Source: Pseudomonas graminis
GTDB taxonomy: Bacteria > Pseudomonadota > Gammaproteobacteria > Pseudomonadales > Pseudomonadaceae
Assembly: GCF_013201545.1 (NCBI RefSeq)
Contig: NZ_CP053746.1
Location: forward strand, 2,011,001-2,075,000
Length of the DNA: 64,000 bases
Reading direction: 5' to 3'
Each line of letters begins with the position of its first letter. Positions within the stretch are counted from its first letter, which is position 1. Below, in pieces: positions 49,280 to 59,930 of the stretch. The notes beneath the pieces are model-generated. The model was not told the origin of the DNA, did not search any database, and was given only the letters and a program-made list of their open reading frames with translations. A program made the position numbers and the translations under genes.

Positions 49280-51025
49280 TTACATACGCTCCAGAGTGTC
49301 CAGACCCAGCAACTGCAGGCCTTGCTTGAGGGTGCGACCGGTCAGGGCGGCGAGGCGCAGACGGCTTTGCTGTTGTTCAGGGTTTTCCGCCGCCAGGATC
49401 GGGCAGTTCTCGTAGAAACTGGAGAACAGGCCGGCGAGGTCATACAGATACGCGCAGAGCACGTGAGGTGTGCCCTTGTCGGCAACGGTGTTCACGGTCT
49501 CGCCGAACTGCGCCAGGCGCGCGGCCAGGTCTTGCTCCTGGGCGGCGTCCAGGATGATTCGGCCCTCGCTCGCGTTGAAGCTTTCGCCCTTTTCTTCGAG
49601 CTTGCGGAATACGCCGGCCACACGGGTGTAGGCGTACAGCAGATAAGGCGCAGTGTTGCCTTCGAAGCTGAGCATCTGGTCGAAGTTGAAGCTGTAGTCG
49701 CTGGCGCGATGCTTGGACAGGTCCGCGTATTTCACCGCGCTGATGCCCACGGCCTTGGCGATCGAGCGCAACTCGTCTTCGGCGACGTCCGGGTTTTTCT
49801 CTTTGACCAGCGTGTAGGCGCGTTCTTCAGCTTCGTCGAGCAGATCGACCAGCTTGACCGTGCCGCCATCGCGGGTCTTGAACGGACGGCCATCGGCGCC
49901 GTTCATGGTGCCGAAGCCCATGTGCTCCATCTGCATGCCGTTGGTAACGAAGCCTGCGCGGCGCGCCACTTCGAAGACCTGCTGGAAGTGCAGCGCCTGA
50001 CGCTGATCGACGAAATACAGCGCGCGATCGGCTTTCAGTACGTTGCTGCGGTAGCGAATGGCGGCGAGGTCGGTGGTGGCATAGAGATAACCGCCGCCGG
50101 CCTTTTGTACGATCACCGGCAGCGGCGTGCCTTCAGCGGTTTTGAATTCTTCAAGAAACACACACTGCGCGCCGTTGCTCTCGACCAGCAGACCGGCTTT
50201 TTTCAAATCAGCGACCACATTGGCGAGGTCGTCGTTGTAGGCACTTTCGCCCATGACGTCCTTCGGCGTGAGCTTGACGTTCAGGCGCTCGTACACTTCC
50301 TGACAGTGGGACAGGGAGATGTCTTTGAAGCGCGTCCACAGGCTCAGGCATTCGGCGTCGCCCGCTTGCAGCTTGACCACCAGGCCACGAGCGCGCTCGG
50401 CGAATTCTTCCGACTCGTCGAAACGGCCCTTGGCGGCGCGGTAGAAGTTTTCGAGGTCAGCCAGCGCGTCGCTGGTCGCCGGGGTTTCCTGCAGGTAGGC
50501 CAGCAGCATGCCGAACTGAGTGCCCCAGTCGCCGACGTGGTTCTGACGGATCACGGTGTCGCCAAGGAACTCAAGAACGCTGGCCACGCCGTCGCCAATG
50601 ATGGTCGAACGCAAATGGCCAACGTGCATCTCTTTCGCCAGGTTCGGCGCGGACAGGTCAACCACAACGCGTTGAGCAGCGCCGTTCTTGCGCACGGACA
50701 GGGTCGCGTCGGCGAGGGCTTCGTCGAGGCGCGAAGCCAGGGCCTGGGTGTTCTGGAAAAAATTCAGGAAACCGGGGCCGGCGATGTCGACCCGGGTAAT
50801 CTGCTCGTCGGCGGGCAATGCGGCGACGATTTTCTCGGCCAGATCGCGTGGTTTCAAGCCGGCAGGCTTGGCCAGCATCATGGCGATATTGCTGGCGAAG
50901 TCGCCGTTTTTCTTGTCCTTGGCGTTCTCCACCTGAATCGCCGGCGTCAGCCCTTCCGGCAAGACGCCATCGGTGACGAGTTGGCTCAGAGCTTGTTGAA
51001 TCAGCTGGCGAATGGTGTCTTTCAT
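49280..51025 (-). CDS. argS: Arginyl-tRNA synthetase
   Basis: Class I synthetase charging tRNA-Arg, 581 residues. The HIGH-type motif is [12 protein letters not shown] near residue 125; the N-terminal Add1 domain starts [13 protein letters not shown], and the C-terminal anticodon-binding domain contains [14 protein letters not shown]. The ATG at 51025 has AAGAGAG upstream; longer frames are not supported. It precedes the SPOR gene with one base between stop and start. Confidence 0.97.
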   Translation of the reverse strand: MKDTIRQLIQQALSQLVTDGVLPEGLTPAIQVENAKDKKNGDFASNIAMMLAKPAGLKPRDLAEKIVAALPADEQITRVDIAGPGFLNFFQNTQALASRLDEALADATLSVRKNGAAQRVVVDLSAPNLAKEMHVGHLRSTIIGDGVASVLEFLGDTVIRQNHVGDWGTQFGMLLAYLQETPATSDALADLENFYRAAKGRFDESEEFAERARGLVVKLQAGDAECLSLWTRFKDISLSHCQEVYERLNVKLTPKDVMGESAYNDDLANVVADLKKAGLLVESNGAQCVFLEEFKTAEGTPLPVIVQKAGGGYLYATTDLAAIRYRSNVLKADRALYFVDQRQALHFQQVFEVARRAGFVTNGMQMEHMGFGTMNGADGRPFKTRDGGTVKLVDLLDEAEERAYTLVKEKNPDVAEDELRSIAKAVGISAVKYADLSKHRASDYSFNFDQMLSFEGNTAPYLLYAYTRVAGVFRKLEEKGESFNASEGRIILDAAQEQDLAARLAQFGETVNTVADKGTPHVLCAYLYDLAGLFSSFYENCPILAAENPEQQQSRLRLAALTGRTLKQGLQLLGLDTLERM

Positions 51026-51145
51026 GGTGCTCTCTTTCGACCGCAAGCGCGGCCGCGCCTGGATGCGCGGGTGGAAAAACTGGGCATTATCCGTGGCCGG
51101 GGCCACCTTGCCAACCGCGCTGGATGCGCGGTCAACCGATGCGAA

Positions 51146-53365
51146 TCAATAAAGGTCCACCGGATCCACGTCCAGCGACCATCTGACCTGGCGCCCGCTG
51201 GGCATGTTTTCCAGTGTCAGCAGCCAGGTCGCGAGCAGCTTGTGCAGCGGCGCGCGGGCGTTGGCCTGGACCAGCAACTGAGCGCGATAGCGTCCGGCGC
51301 GTCGCTCCATCGGCGCCGGAACCGGGCCCAACAGCTCGATGCCGCCCAGGGCCAGGTCCTTCAACAGGCGCTCGGCTTCGGTGCAGGCTTCGTCGAGAAA
51401 TCCCTCGGCCTGACCCGGCTTGTGCGCTTCGGCGCGCAGCAGTGCCAAGTGCGAGAACGGCGGCAGCCCGGCGGCGCGACGCTCACTCAGCGCCTGCTCG
51501 GCAAAGGCGAAATAACCCTGTTCGGTCAGTTGAATCAATAAAGGATGGTCGGCCAGGTGGGTTTGGATGATCACCTTGCCCGGCTCTTCGGCGCGCCCGG
51601 CTCTGCCTGCGACCTGCACAATCAATTGCGCCATGCGCTCGCTGGCGCGGAAGTCACCGGAAAACAACCCGCCATCGGCATCGAGAATCGACACCAGCGT
51701 CACGCGCGGGAAGTGATGCCCTTTGGCGAGCATCTGTGTGCCCACCAGAATGCACGGCTGCCCTTTCTGTATGGTTGCGAACAGCTGATTCATCGCGTCC
51801 TTGCGCGAGGTACTGTCGCGATCGACGCGCAGCACCGGGTAGTCGGGAAACAGAATCGCCAGCCGCTCCTCGGCTCGTTCGGTCCCTGCACCCACCGGGC
51901 GCAGATCGACCTTGCCACACGCCGGGCAATTGCGCGGCACCCGCTCGACATGGCCGCAGTGGTGACAGCGCAGCTCGCCCGAGCGCTGGTGAACGGTCAT
52001 GCGCGCGTCGCAGCGGGGGCATTCCGACAACCAGCCACAGTCGTGACACAGCAGCGTAGGGGCAAAGCCGCGTCGATTGAGGAACACCAGCACTTGCTGG
52101 CCCGCCGCCAGGGTCTGGCCGATGGCTTGCTGCATGGGGCCTGAAATGCCGCTGTCGAGGGGGCGACTTTTCACATCCAGCCGCAGGAAGCGCGGTTGCT
52201 GAGCGCCACCCGCGCGCTGATTCAGACGCAGGAGCGCATACCGACCGGTGTGGGCGTTGTGCAGGCTTTCCAGCGAAGGCGTCGCTGAGCCGAGCACGAT
52301 CGGGATGTCCTCCTGATGCGCCCTCACCAGCGCCAGGTCCCGGGCGTGATAGCGCAGACCCTCCTGCTGTTTATAGGAGCCGTCGTGCTCCTCGTCGATG
52401 ATGATCAGCCCCGGGTTTTTCATCGGGGTGAACAGCGCCGAACGGGTACCGATGATGATGTCGGCTTCGCCATCGCGTGCTGCCAGCCAGGCGTCCAGCC
52501 GGTCGCGGTCGTTGACCGCCGAATGCAGCAGCGCAATGCGCGCGTTGAAACGCTGCTCGAAGCGCGCGAGGGTCTGCGGCCCCAAATTGATTTCCGGAAT
52601 CAACACCAGCGCCTGCTTGCCCGCTTCCAGCGTTTCGCGGATGAGCTGCAGATACACTTCGGTCTTGCCGCTGCCGGTGACCCCCGCCAGCAGTGAAGCG
52701 TGGAAACTGCCGAAACCCGACCGAATGGCTTCATAGGCAGCCCGTTGCTCGATGTTGAGCGGCAATTCCGGCTGCGCCAGCCAGTGCTCGTGTCGCTCAA
52801 CCGGCCCATGACCGCGCACCTCGACGGTCACCAGTCCTTTGGCGAGCAACAGATTCAGGCTGTCCCGGTTGAGCATCAGCTTGCTCAGCAACTGGTGAGC
52901 CACGCCATGGGGGTGCTGGGCCAGCGTGCGCAGCGCTTCCTTTTGTTTAGGCGCCCGGGCGATGCGCGGGTCATCGACGCTCGCGTCCGGGGCTGCGTGC
53001 CAGAACCGCTCCTGCCGCGCTTCCGCCGGTTCGCCCTGACGCAGCAACACCGGCAACGCCCAACTCAGGGTGTCGCCCAGGCTGTGCTGGTAATACTGGG
53101 CCGTCCACAGGCACAGCTTGAACAGTGCGGGCGGCAGCGGCGGTTCGGCATCCAGCACGGCAATGGCCGGCTTGAGCTTGTCGGCCGGCACGTCACTGTG
53201 ATCGACGACTTCCACCAGCACGCCAATCATTTCCCGACGACCGAACGGCACGCGCAGGCGCATCCCCGGTTGCAACGCACTGCGCGCCACACCTGCGGGG
53301 GCAAGGTAGTCGAACAGGCGACGCAGCGGCGAGGGCAGGGCGAGGCGCAAGATGGCGTCGGGCAC
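51146..53365 (-). CDS. priA: Primosomal protein N' (replication restart helicase) PriA
   Basis: Superfamily 2 DNA helicase that reloads replication at stalled forks, 739 residues. Walker A is LLAGVTGSGKTEVYLQ, Walker B is LIIDEEHDGSYKQQ, and the zinc-binding region has CHDC, CPRC, CHHC and CPAC pairs at about residues 445-490. Motifs V-VI lie in LVGTQMLAKGHHFP and IVQVAGRAGR. It is divergent from rpmE across 168 bases and lies 120 bases upstream of argS on the same strand. Confidence 0.97.
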   Translation of the reverse strand: MPDAILRLALPSPLRRLFDYLAPAGVARSALQPGMRLRVPFGRREMIGVLVEVVDHSDVPADKLKPAIAVLDAEPPLPPALFKLCLWTAQYYQHSLGDTLSWALPVLLRQGEPAEARQERFWHAAPDASVDDPRIARAPKQKEALRTLAQHPHGVAHQLLSKLMLNRDSLNLLLAKGLVTVEVRGHGPVERHEHWLAQPELPLNIEQRAAYEAIRSGFGSFHASLLAGVTGSGKTEVYLQLIRETLEAGKQALVLIPEINLGPQTLARFEQRFNARIALLHSAVNDRDRLDAWLAARDGEADIIIGTRSALFTPMKNPGLIIIDEEHDGSYKQQEGLRYHARDLALVRAHQEDIPIVLGSATPSLESLHNAHTGRYALLRLNQRAGGAQQPRFLRLDVKSRPLDSGISGPMQQAIGQTLAAGQQVLVFLNRRGFAPTLLCHDCGWLSECPRCDARMTVHQRSGELRCHHCGHVERVPRNCPACGKVDLRPVGAGTERAEERLAILFPDYPVLRVDRDSTSRKDAMNQLFATIQKGQPCILVGTQMLAKGHHFPRVTLVSILDADGGLFSGDFRASERMAQLIVQVAGRAGRAEEPGKVIIQTHLADHPLLIQLTEQGYFAFAEQALSERRAAGLPPFSHLALLRAEAHKPGQAEGFLDEACTEAERLLKDLALGGIELLGPVPAPMERRAGRYRAQLLVQANARAPLHKLLATWLLTLENMPSGRQVRWSLDVDPVDLY

Positions 53366-53435
53366 GCGGGGGATTTCCTGTTACGGAGTATGACGAAGGG
53401 CGCGATCTTAGCAGACGACCGGCGTGAACGTTCCC

Positions 53436-53463
53436 TTGCGTGATTGGCGTTGTCTGTTAATAT
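53436..53463 (+). promoter_or_regulatory. Probable sigma-70 promoter of rpmE
   Basis: TTGCGT (53436-53441) and TAATAT (53458-53463) are separated by 16 bases; the start codon of rpmE lies 70 bases further on. The -35 element is only partly matched. Confidence 0.45.
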
Positions 53464-53533
53464 GCGCGGCCTAATTCCGTGCGGTATTCAACAATAGTGT
53501 TGGGTGGCGGCACGATAGCCTGAGGAAATACCC

Positions 53534-53764
53534 ATGAAAGCTGATATCCATCCAGTTTACGAAGCCATTGACGCAACCTGCAGCTGCGGCAATGTCATCA
53601 AAACCCGTTCCACACTGGCCAAGCCTCTGAGCCTGGACGTGTGCAACGAGTGCCACCCGTTCTACACCGGCAAGCAAAAAACTCTGGACGTCGGCGGTCG
53701 TGTCGACAAGTTCAAGTCGCGTTTCGGTGCATTCGGTCCTACCAAAGCTCCTGCTGCAGAGTAA
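53534..53764 (+). CDS. rpmE: 50S ribosomal protein L31 (zinc-binding form)
   Basis: Ribosomal protein L31 of the C+ type, 76 residues. Four zinc ligands are visible: CSCG (Cys16, Cys18) and CNECH (Cys37, Cys40). Such forms are replaced by a zinc-free paralogue during zinc starvation in many bacteria. A start ATG follows GAGGAA. The transcript appears to end at a hairpin inside the next gene at 53812-53838. Confidence 0.97.
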   Translation: MKADIHPVYEAIDATCSCGNVIKTRSTLAKPLSLDVCNECHPFYTGKQKTLDVGGRVDKFKSRFGAFGPTKAPAAE

Positions 53765-53787
53765 GGTTGGCCGTTCTGGAGTCGCCG

Positions 53788-54591
53788 ATGGGTTTCTCCA
53801 GGCTGCTTAAGAAGGCGTCCCTCGCGGGCGCCTTTTTTATGTCCGCGATTTGGCTTTCGACGGCTCAGGCCTTGTGCCCTGCGCCGCCGTCTCTGCCTCT
53901 GGTTCAGGTACAGCGAGTGGTGGATGGCGACACGGTGCGCCTGAGCGATGGTCGCAGCGTTCGCATGATTGGCCTGAATACGCCAGAAACCGGCAAAAAG
54001 GGTCAGTCCGCCCAGCCGTTTGCCGAAGCGGCCAAGCGTCGATTGCAGGCGTTGGTGGATGCCAGTGGCGGGCAGGTCAGGCTGCGCGTCGGTGAAGAGC
54101 CGACCGATCACTACGGTCGCACCCTCGCCAACGTCTATGGCCACGATGGCGCCAACCTTGAAGCGCAACTGCTGGCGGAAGGCCTTGGCTATCTGGTTGC
54201 GGTCGCACCAAACGTTGCGCTGGTGAGCTGTCAGCAGGCTGCCGAGAAGTCGGCTCGTCAGGCGGGCCTTGGCTTGTGGCGCAATTCGCCGGTTCAGCCG
54301 GCGGCGCAGATCAACGCCGGCGGGTTCGCGTTGGTCAGTGGGCGCGTGACCAGCGTGCAGCGCAATGGCGGTGGTCTGTGGATCGAAATCGGCGACGCGC
54401 TGGTGTTGCGCATTGCGCCCAAGCTGCTCGGCCAGTTCGACACTGCCGCGCTGCAGCGCTTGAAGGGTCAGCGAATCGAAGCCCGTGGCTGGGTGGTTGA
54501 TCGTTCGCGTCGGGGCGGTCTGAAATCAGGCCAACCGCGCTGGATGATGTCGATTACTCACCCTGCAATGTTGGATACATTAAATAAATAA
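53788..54591 (+). CDS. Secreted thermonuclease-family protein
   Basis: Staphylococcal nuclease-like domain protein of 267 residues with a signal peptide (SLAGAFFMSAIWLSTAQA, cleavage before LCPAPP). The SNc core includes VVDGDTVRLSDGRSVRMIGLNTPET and EPTDHYGRTLANVYG, with the residues that bind calcium and activate water. The ATG at 53788 has GGAG 6 bases upstream; an internal ATG at 53839 would leave only 11 residues before the cleavage site. A strong terminator-like hairpin lies inside its signal-peptide codons. Likely a periplasmic or secreted nuclease. Confidence 0.9.
   Translation: MGFSRLLKKASLAGAFFMSAIWLSTAQALCPAPPSLPLVQVQRVVDGDTVRLSDGRSVRMIGLNTPETGKKGQSAQPFAEAAKRRLQALVDASGGQVRLRVGEEPTDHYGRTLANVYGHDGANLEAQLLAEGLGYLVAVAPNVALVSCQQAAEKSARQAGLGLWRNSPVQPAAQINAGGFALVSGRVTSVQRNGGGLWIEIGDALVLRIAPKLLGQFDTAALQRLKGQRIEARGWVVDRSRRGGLKSGQPRWMMSITHPAMLDTLNK
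53812..53838 (+). terminator. Rho-independent terminator of rpmE embedded in the nuclease coding region
   Basis: AAGGCGTCC (53812-53820) pairs with GGGCGCCTT (53826-53834) with one G-T wobble around a 5-base loop, followed by TTTTTT ending at 53838. It begins 47 bases after the rpmE stop. The same bases encode residues Lys9 to Phe17 of the nuclease, so most transcripts from the rpmE promoter probably stop before reaching the nuclease domain. Confidence 0.75.
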
Positions 54592-54675
54592 ATTGTAGAC
54601 ATATTTGGCGTGGATTGTCGCCGCTGGAGGCCTTGTTTCTTGCAGCTCTACGCTGAAAGTCGTAGATGCGGCCTC

Positions 54676-54705
54676 TTGACACAGGTGACCCGCCAGTCTT
54701 GTTAG
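54676..54705 (+). promoter_or_regulatory. Possible sigma-70 promoter of maeB
   Basis: A perfect -35 TTGACA at 54676-54681 is followed after 17-18 bases by TTGTTAG, a poor -10. The maeB ATG lies 65 bases downstream. Nothing else is recognised in this 178-base gap. Confidence 0.3.
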
Positions 54706-54769
54706 GACTTTATGACTTGCGTATGCTCGGCGGTCCGTCTGTCCAACAGCAAAAAAGCGGAATGCCCCC

Positions 54770-56038
54770 ATGTCAGATTTGAAAACTGCCGCTCTCGAAT
54801 ATCACGCTCATCCCCGTCCAGGGAAACTCAGCGTCGAGCTCACCAAAGCCACTGCAACCGCTCGCGATCTGTCGCTGGCCTACAGCCCGGGTGTGGCTGA
54901 GCCGGTCCGCGAAATCGGTCGCGATCCGGAGCTTGCCTACAAGTACACCGGCAAAGGCAACCTGGTAGCGGTCATCTCTGATGGCACCGCGATTCTGGGT
55001 CTGGGTAACCTCGGGCCTCTCGCGTCCAAGCCGGTCATGGAAGGCAAGGGCGTGCTGTTCAAACGCTTTGCCGGTATCGACGTGTTCGATATCGAAGTCG
55101 ATTCGGAAAGCCCGCAGGCCTTCATCGACACCGTGCGACGCATCTCCATCACCTTCGGCGGCATCAACCTGGAAGACATCAAGGCACCTGAGTGCTTCGA
55201 GATCGAAAAGGCGCTGATCGAGCAGTGCGACATTCCGGTTTTCCACGATGACCAGCACGGCACCGCGATCGTTACCGCAGCCGGCATGATCAACGCGCTG
55301 GAAATCGCAGGCAAAACCCTGGAAGCGGCGAAGATCGTCTGCCTGGGCGCTGGCGCTGCAGCCATCTCCTGCATGAAGTTGCTGGTGAGCATGGGCGCGA
55401 AGATCGAAAACATCTTCATGATCGACCGCAACGGCGTGGTTCACGACGGGCGTACCGATCTGAACCAGTACAAGGCACAGTTCGCTCACTCCACCGACAA
55501 GCGCACGCTGGCCGATGCTCTGGAAGGTGCTGATGTGTTCGTCGGTCTGTCCGGTCCGAACCTGCTGAGCGCTGAAGGCCTGAAGTCGATGGCGGCCAAT
55601 CCGATCGTGTTCGCTTGCTCGAATCCGGATCCGGAAATCTCGCCGGAACTGGCTCACGCCACCCGCAGCGACGTAATCATGGCGACCGGCCGTTCGGACT
55701 ACCCGAACCAGGTCAACAACGTGCTGGGCTTCCCGTTCATCTTCCGTGGCGCACTGGACGTTCGCGCCAAGCGCATCAACGAAGAGATGAAGATCGCCGC
55801 GGCCAACGCTCTGCGCGAACTGGCCAAGCTGCCGGTGCCTCAGGAAGTCTGCGATGCCTACGGCGGCATCGCCCTGGAATTCGGGCGTGAGTACATCATT
55901 CCGAAACCACTGGACGTGCGCCTGCTGACTATCGTTTCCGATGCCGTTGCAAAGGCAGCCATCGAAAGCGGTGTTGCGACCCTGCCGTATCCAAAGCACT
56001 ACCCGCTCAAGAGCGTGGATGACGTGTTCAACGGCTGA
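54770..56038 (+). CDS. maeB: Malic enzyme (NADP-type, without phosphotransacetylase domain)
   Basis: Oxidative decarboxylation of malate to pyruvate, feeding gluconeogenesis and NADPH supply. The 422-residue product has the malic N domain with AYSPGVAEP and YKYTGKGNLVAVISDGTAILGLG, the catalytic lysine region ASKPVMEGKGVLFK, the metal-binding FDIEVDSE and HDDQHGTAIV, and the dinucleotide fold CLGAGAAAISC. Long MaeB proteins carry a C-terminal phosphotransacetylase-like domain of about 330 residues, absent here. Cofactor preference is not certain from sequence. A terminator follows. Confidence 0.94.
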   Translation: MSDLKTAALEYHAHPRPGKLSVELTKATATARDLSLAYSPGVAEPVREIGRDPELAYKYTGKGNLVAVISDGTAILGLGNLGPLASKPVMEGKGVLFKRFAGIDVFDIEVDSESPQAFIDTVRRISITFGGINLEDIKAPECFEIEKALIEQCDIPVFHDDQHGTAIVTAAGMINALEIAGKTLEAAKIVCLGAGAAAISCMKLLVSMGAKIENIFMIDRNGVVHDGRTDLNQYKAQFAHSTDKRTLADALEGADVFVGLSGPNLLSAEGLKSMAANPIVFACSNPDPEISPELAHATRSDVIMATGRSDYPNQVNNVLGFPFIFRGALDVRAKRINEEMKIAAANALRELAKLPVPQEVCDAYGGIALEFGREYIIPKPLDVRLLTIVSDAVAKAAIESGVATLPYPKHYPLKSVDDVFNG

Positions 56039-56051
56039 TAACCGCAGCCAC

Positions 56052-56082
56052 AAAAAACCCAGCCAAGTGCTGGGTTTTTTTT
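56052..56082 (+). terminator. Rho-independent terminator after maeB, probably bidirectional
   Basis: AAAAAACCCAGC and GCTGGGTTTTTTTT form a 7-base-pair GC-rich stem extended by A-T pairs, around the loop CAAGT. The A-tract on the left serves the minus strand, where ponA converges. Confidence 0.9.
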
Positions 56083-56083
56083 G

Positions 56084-56170
56084 AGCTGCAAGCTACAAGC
56101 TACAAGCTACAAGCAGTGCAAAGATCGCCGCTGCTCTTGCCTTTACTTGTAGCTTGCCGCTTCAAGCTCG
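56084..56170. repeat. Heptad tandem repeat with inverted arm between maeB and ponA
   Basis: One AGCTGCA and three AGCTACA units (56084-56111) are followed by a spacer and CTTGTAGCTTGCCGCTTCAA at about 56147-56166, which is complementary to the repeat units. Layout matches the element at 46267-46373. It lies between convergent genes. Confidence 0.83.
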
Positions 56171-56181
56171 GCGCTGCCTCA

Positions 56182-58659
56182 CTAGAACAAATCGATCGGC
56201 GCTGATTCGTCCGCCGGCAGCGGGCTGCCTGGGGGAGGGCTGCCGCCGAGTTCGTTCACGCTAGGCGGCGTGTCTTCGCTCTTGAACAGCTCGAAGAACG
56301 CACCCGGCGTGCTCGGCGTGGCGGAGCGGCCGCTGACGGGGTCGATGCGCAGGCTGAGGATGCCGTCCGGTTCGGCTTGAACATGGGGCGGCTTGTCCTT
56401 CAGGGCGGCGCTCATGTACTTCATCCAGATTGGCAGCGCAACCGTGCCGCCGAACTCATGGCGACCCAGGCTTTCCGGTTGATCGAACCCGGTCCAGACC
56501 GTGGTCACATAATCCGCGTTGTAGCCCGTGAACCATGCGTCCTTCGATTCGTTGGTGGTACCGGTTTTGCCTGCGATATCCGGACGGTTCATCGCCAGAG
56601 CGCGGCGACCTGTGCCGCGTTTGATCACGTCCTGCAGCATGCTGTTGAGGATGTAGACCGTGCGACCGTCAACAATCCGTTCCGCAACGACAGGTGCTGG
56701 CGCTGCGCCCGAAGCATCCAGCGCGTTCGGCACGACGTTGGCGGTCAACGGCGGGGTTTCTGGCGCAGCGTACGTCGATGCGCTACTGATGGCCGCTTCG
56801 CTGACCGCTTTCGGGTTAGGGTCGTTGGCGGGCACTGTCGGCGGATTGGCGACGAACAGGGTTTTGCCTTCACGGTCCTCAATCTTCTGGATGAGGTACG
56901 GGCTGATCTTGTAACCGCCGTTGGCAAACGCACTCCAGCCGCCGACGATTTCCATCGGTGTCAGGGTTGCGGTGCCCAGTGCTAGAGACAGGTTGGGCGG
57001 CAAATCCTGCTTGTTGAAGCCAAAGCGGGTGATGTAGTTGATCGCGGTGCTCACGCCCAGGCTTTGCAGCAGGCGGATCGACACGAGGTTGCGTGACTTG
57101 TACAGCGCCTCGCGCAGCCGAATCGGACCCAGGAAGGTGCCCGTGTCGTTCTTTGGCCGCCAGACTTTGTCGATGGCCTCGTCGACGAACACGATCGGCG
57201 CATCGTTGACCAGGCTGGCGGCGGTGTAGCCGTTGTCCAGCGCTGCCGAATAGAGGAACGGCTTGAAGCTGGAGCCCGGCTGACGTTTGGCCTGCATCGC
57301 GCGGTTGTAGTTGCTTTGCTCAAACGCGAAGCCGCCGACCAGCGCACGAATCGCGCCGTTCTGCGGATCCAGCGAAACCAGCGCGCTCTGCGCCACGGGA
57401 AGCTGGCTGAACTTGAGCGAGTTGTCCGGCTGACGCTGCAGGCGCACCAGATCACCGACATGGGCGACATCGCCGGGCTGCTTGGGATTGGCGCCGACGC
57501 TGTTGGTGTTCAGGAACGCCTTGGCCCACTTCATGCTGTCCCAGGCGACGGTTTCTTCGTTCTCGCCGTTGCGGGTCAGGACGCGGATGCCGGTCTTGTC
57601 GACCTGAGTGACGATGGCTGGCTCCAGACCGCTGATCGGACGCTGTTTGCTCAGCTCCTGCACCCAGCCCTCGCGGGTCAGGCCGGGGAACCGGCTCTCA
57701 GGTCCACGATAGCCATGGCGCTGGTCGTATTCGATCAGGCCGTCCTGCACCGCCTTGTTGGCGTCTTCCTGCAAGCCGCTCGGCACGGTAGTGGTGACGC
57801 GGAAGCCTTCTGTGTAGGCTGCGCTGCCATAACGACCCACCATTTCGGCGCGCGCCATTTCAGCGATATACGGCGCATTCACTTCAGGACTTTGAACGTG
57901 ATAGCTGGCGTTGATCGGCTCGACAAGCGCGGTCTGGTAGGTGTTCTGGTCGATTTTCCCCAGTTTGAACATGCGGCCCAGAATCCAGTCGCGGCGCTCT
58001 TTGGCACGCACCGGGTTGGCCAGTGGGTTGAATCGTGACGGCGCCTTGGGCAGGCCGGCGATCATTGCCATCTGCGCAACGCTCAGGTCGCGTATCGATT
58101 TGCCGTAGTAGACCTGCGCCGCGGCCTCGATGCCGTAAGCGCGGTTACCCAGATAGATCTTGTTGACGTACAGCTCGAGAATCTCGTCCTTGGTAAGTTG
58201 GCGCTCGATTTGCAAGGCCAAAAGAATCTCGGTGGTTTTGCGCGAAAAACTGCGCTCGCTGGTCAGGAAGTAATTTTTTGCGACCTGCATGGTGATGGTC
58301 GAGCCGCCGGACTGAATGTGACCGCTCTTGACCAGTTGGCTGGCCGCGCGCATCAGGCTGCTCGGGTCCACGCCATAGTGGTTCTCGAAGTTATCGTCTT
58401 CGGCCGACAGCAGGGCGTGGATGAAGTTGGGGGGAATGTCGGCGAAACGGATGGGGGAGCGGCGCATTTCGCCAAACTCTGCAATCAGTTTGCCGTCGCT
58501 GCTGAACACGCGCAGCGGGATCTGCAGCTGAATATTGCGCAGGGCATCGACCGAGGGCAGGTTCGGGGCCAGATAGAGAAAGGCGCCGCTCAGGCCGAGC
58601 AGCAGCCCGCAGACGACCGCGACGATGGACCACCAGACGAACTTCAGCAGGCGTATCAA
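56182..58659 (-). CDS. ponA: Penicillin-binding protein 1A
   Basis: Bifunctional peptidoglycan synthase in the inner membrane, 825 residues. After an N-terminal helix (residues about 7-30) the GT51 glycosyltransferase has LLSAEDDNFENHYGVD and GGSTITMQVAKNYFL; the transpeptidase has SSFK (nucleophile Ser in RQPGSSFKPF), SRN in LYKSRNLVS and AGKTGTT. The C-terminus is a Pro/Ser-rich tail. The start is a TTG at 58659 giving MIRLLKFVWW; a GGAAA lies upstream. It is divergent from pilM, as in P. aeruginosa. Confidence 0.96.
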   Translation of the reverse strand: MIRLLKFVWWSIVAVVCGLLLGLSGAFLYLAPNLPSVDALRNIQLQIPLRVFSSDGKLIAEFGEMRRSPIRFADIPPNFIHALLSAEDDNFENHYGVDPSSLMRAASQLVKSGHIQSGGSTITMQVAKNYFLTSERSFSRKTTEILLALQIERQLTKDEILELYVNKIYLGNRAYGIEAAAQVYYGKSIRDLSVAQMAMIAGLPKAPSRFNPLANPVRAKERRDWILGRMFKLGKIDQNTYQTALVEPINASYHVQSPEVNAPYIAEMARAEMVGRYGSAAYTEGFRVTTTVPSGLQEDANKAVQDGLIEYDQRHGYRGPESRFPGLTREGWVQELSKQRPISGLEPAIVTQVDKTGIRVLTRNGENEETVAWDSMKWAKAFLNTNSVGANPKQPGDVAHVGDLVRLQRQPDNSLKFSQLPVAQSALVSLDPQNGAIRALVGGFAFEQSNYNRAMQAKRQPGSSFKPFLYSAALDNGYTAASLVNDAPIVFVDEAIDKVWRPKNDTGTFLGPIRLREALYKSRNLVSIRLLQSLGVSTAINYITRFGFNKQDLPPNLSLALGTATLTPMEIVGGWSAFANGGYKISPYLIQKIEDREGKTLFVANPPTVPANDPNPKAVSEAAISSASTYAAPETPPLTANVVPNALDASGAAPAPVVAERIVDGRTVYILNSMLQDVIKRGTGRRALAMNRPDIAGKTGTTNESKDAWFTGYNADYVTTVWTGFDQPESLGRHEFGGTVALPIWMKYMSAALKDKPPHVQAEPDGILSLRIDPVSGRSATPSTPGAFFELFKSEDTPPSVNELGGSPPPGSPLPADESAPIDLF

Positions 58660-58753
58660 GGCTTTTGGATTTCCAGAAAAAAGAATGAGTTAGACGCAGG
58701 CATTTACAAATGAACACGCCTTGAAGCTTTGGTACACGAAAAAAACGCTGGGC

Positions 58754-58759
58754 ATTATA
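58754..58759 (-). promoter_or_regulatory. Candidate -10 element of ponA
   Basis: TATAAT on the minus strand lies 95 bases before the ponA start codon. No good -35 is found at 16-18 bases, so this may depend on another feature or be coincidental. The remaining 206-base gap should also hold the pilM promoter, which was not identified. Confidence 0.35.
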
Positions 58760-58838
58760 AGCATTTTTCGTCGTCGAGCGTTATTTGCGCTACTGTCAAG
58801 TCAGCCGACAGTGGCACTGGACTAGAAATCATCCGTAA

Positions 58839-59929
<1,091 letters not shown>

Positions 59930-59930
<1 letters not shown>

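Noticed and set aside
49250..51541. 763-codon open frame opposite argS
   Set aside because: Antisense to the arginyl-tRNA synthetase gene with no domain or ribosome-binding site; a codon-bias artefact despite its length.
53839..54591. Alternative nuclease start at the internal ATG 53839
   Set aside because: It would leave only 11 residues before the signal cleavage site and has no ribosome-binding site other than the hairpin itself.
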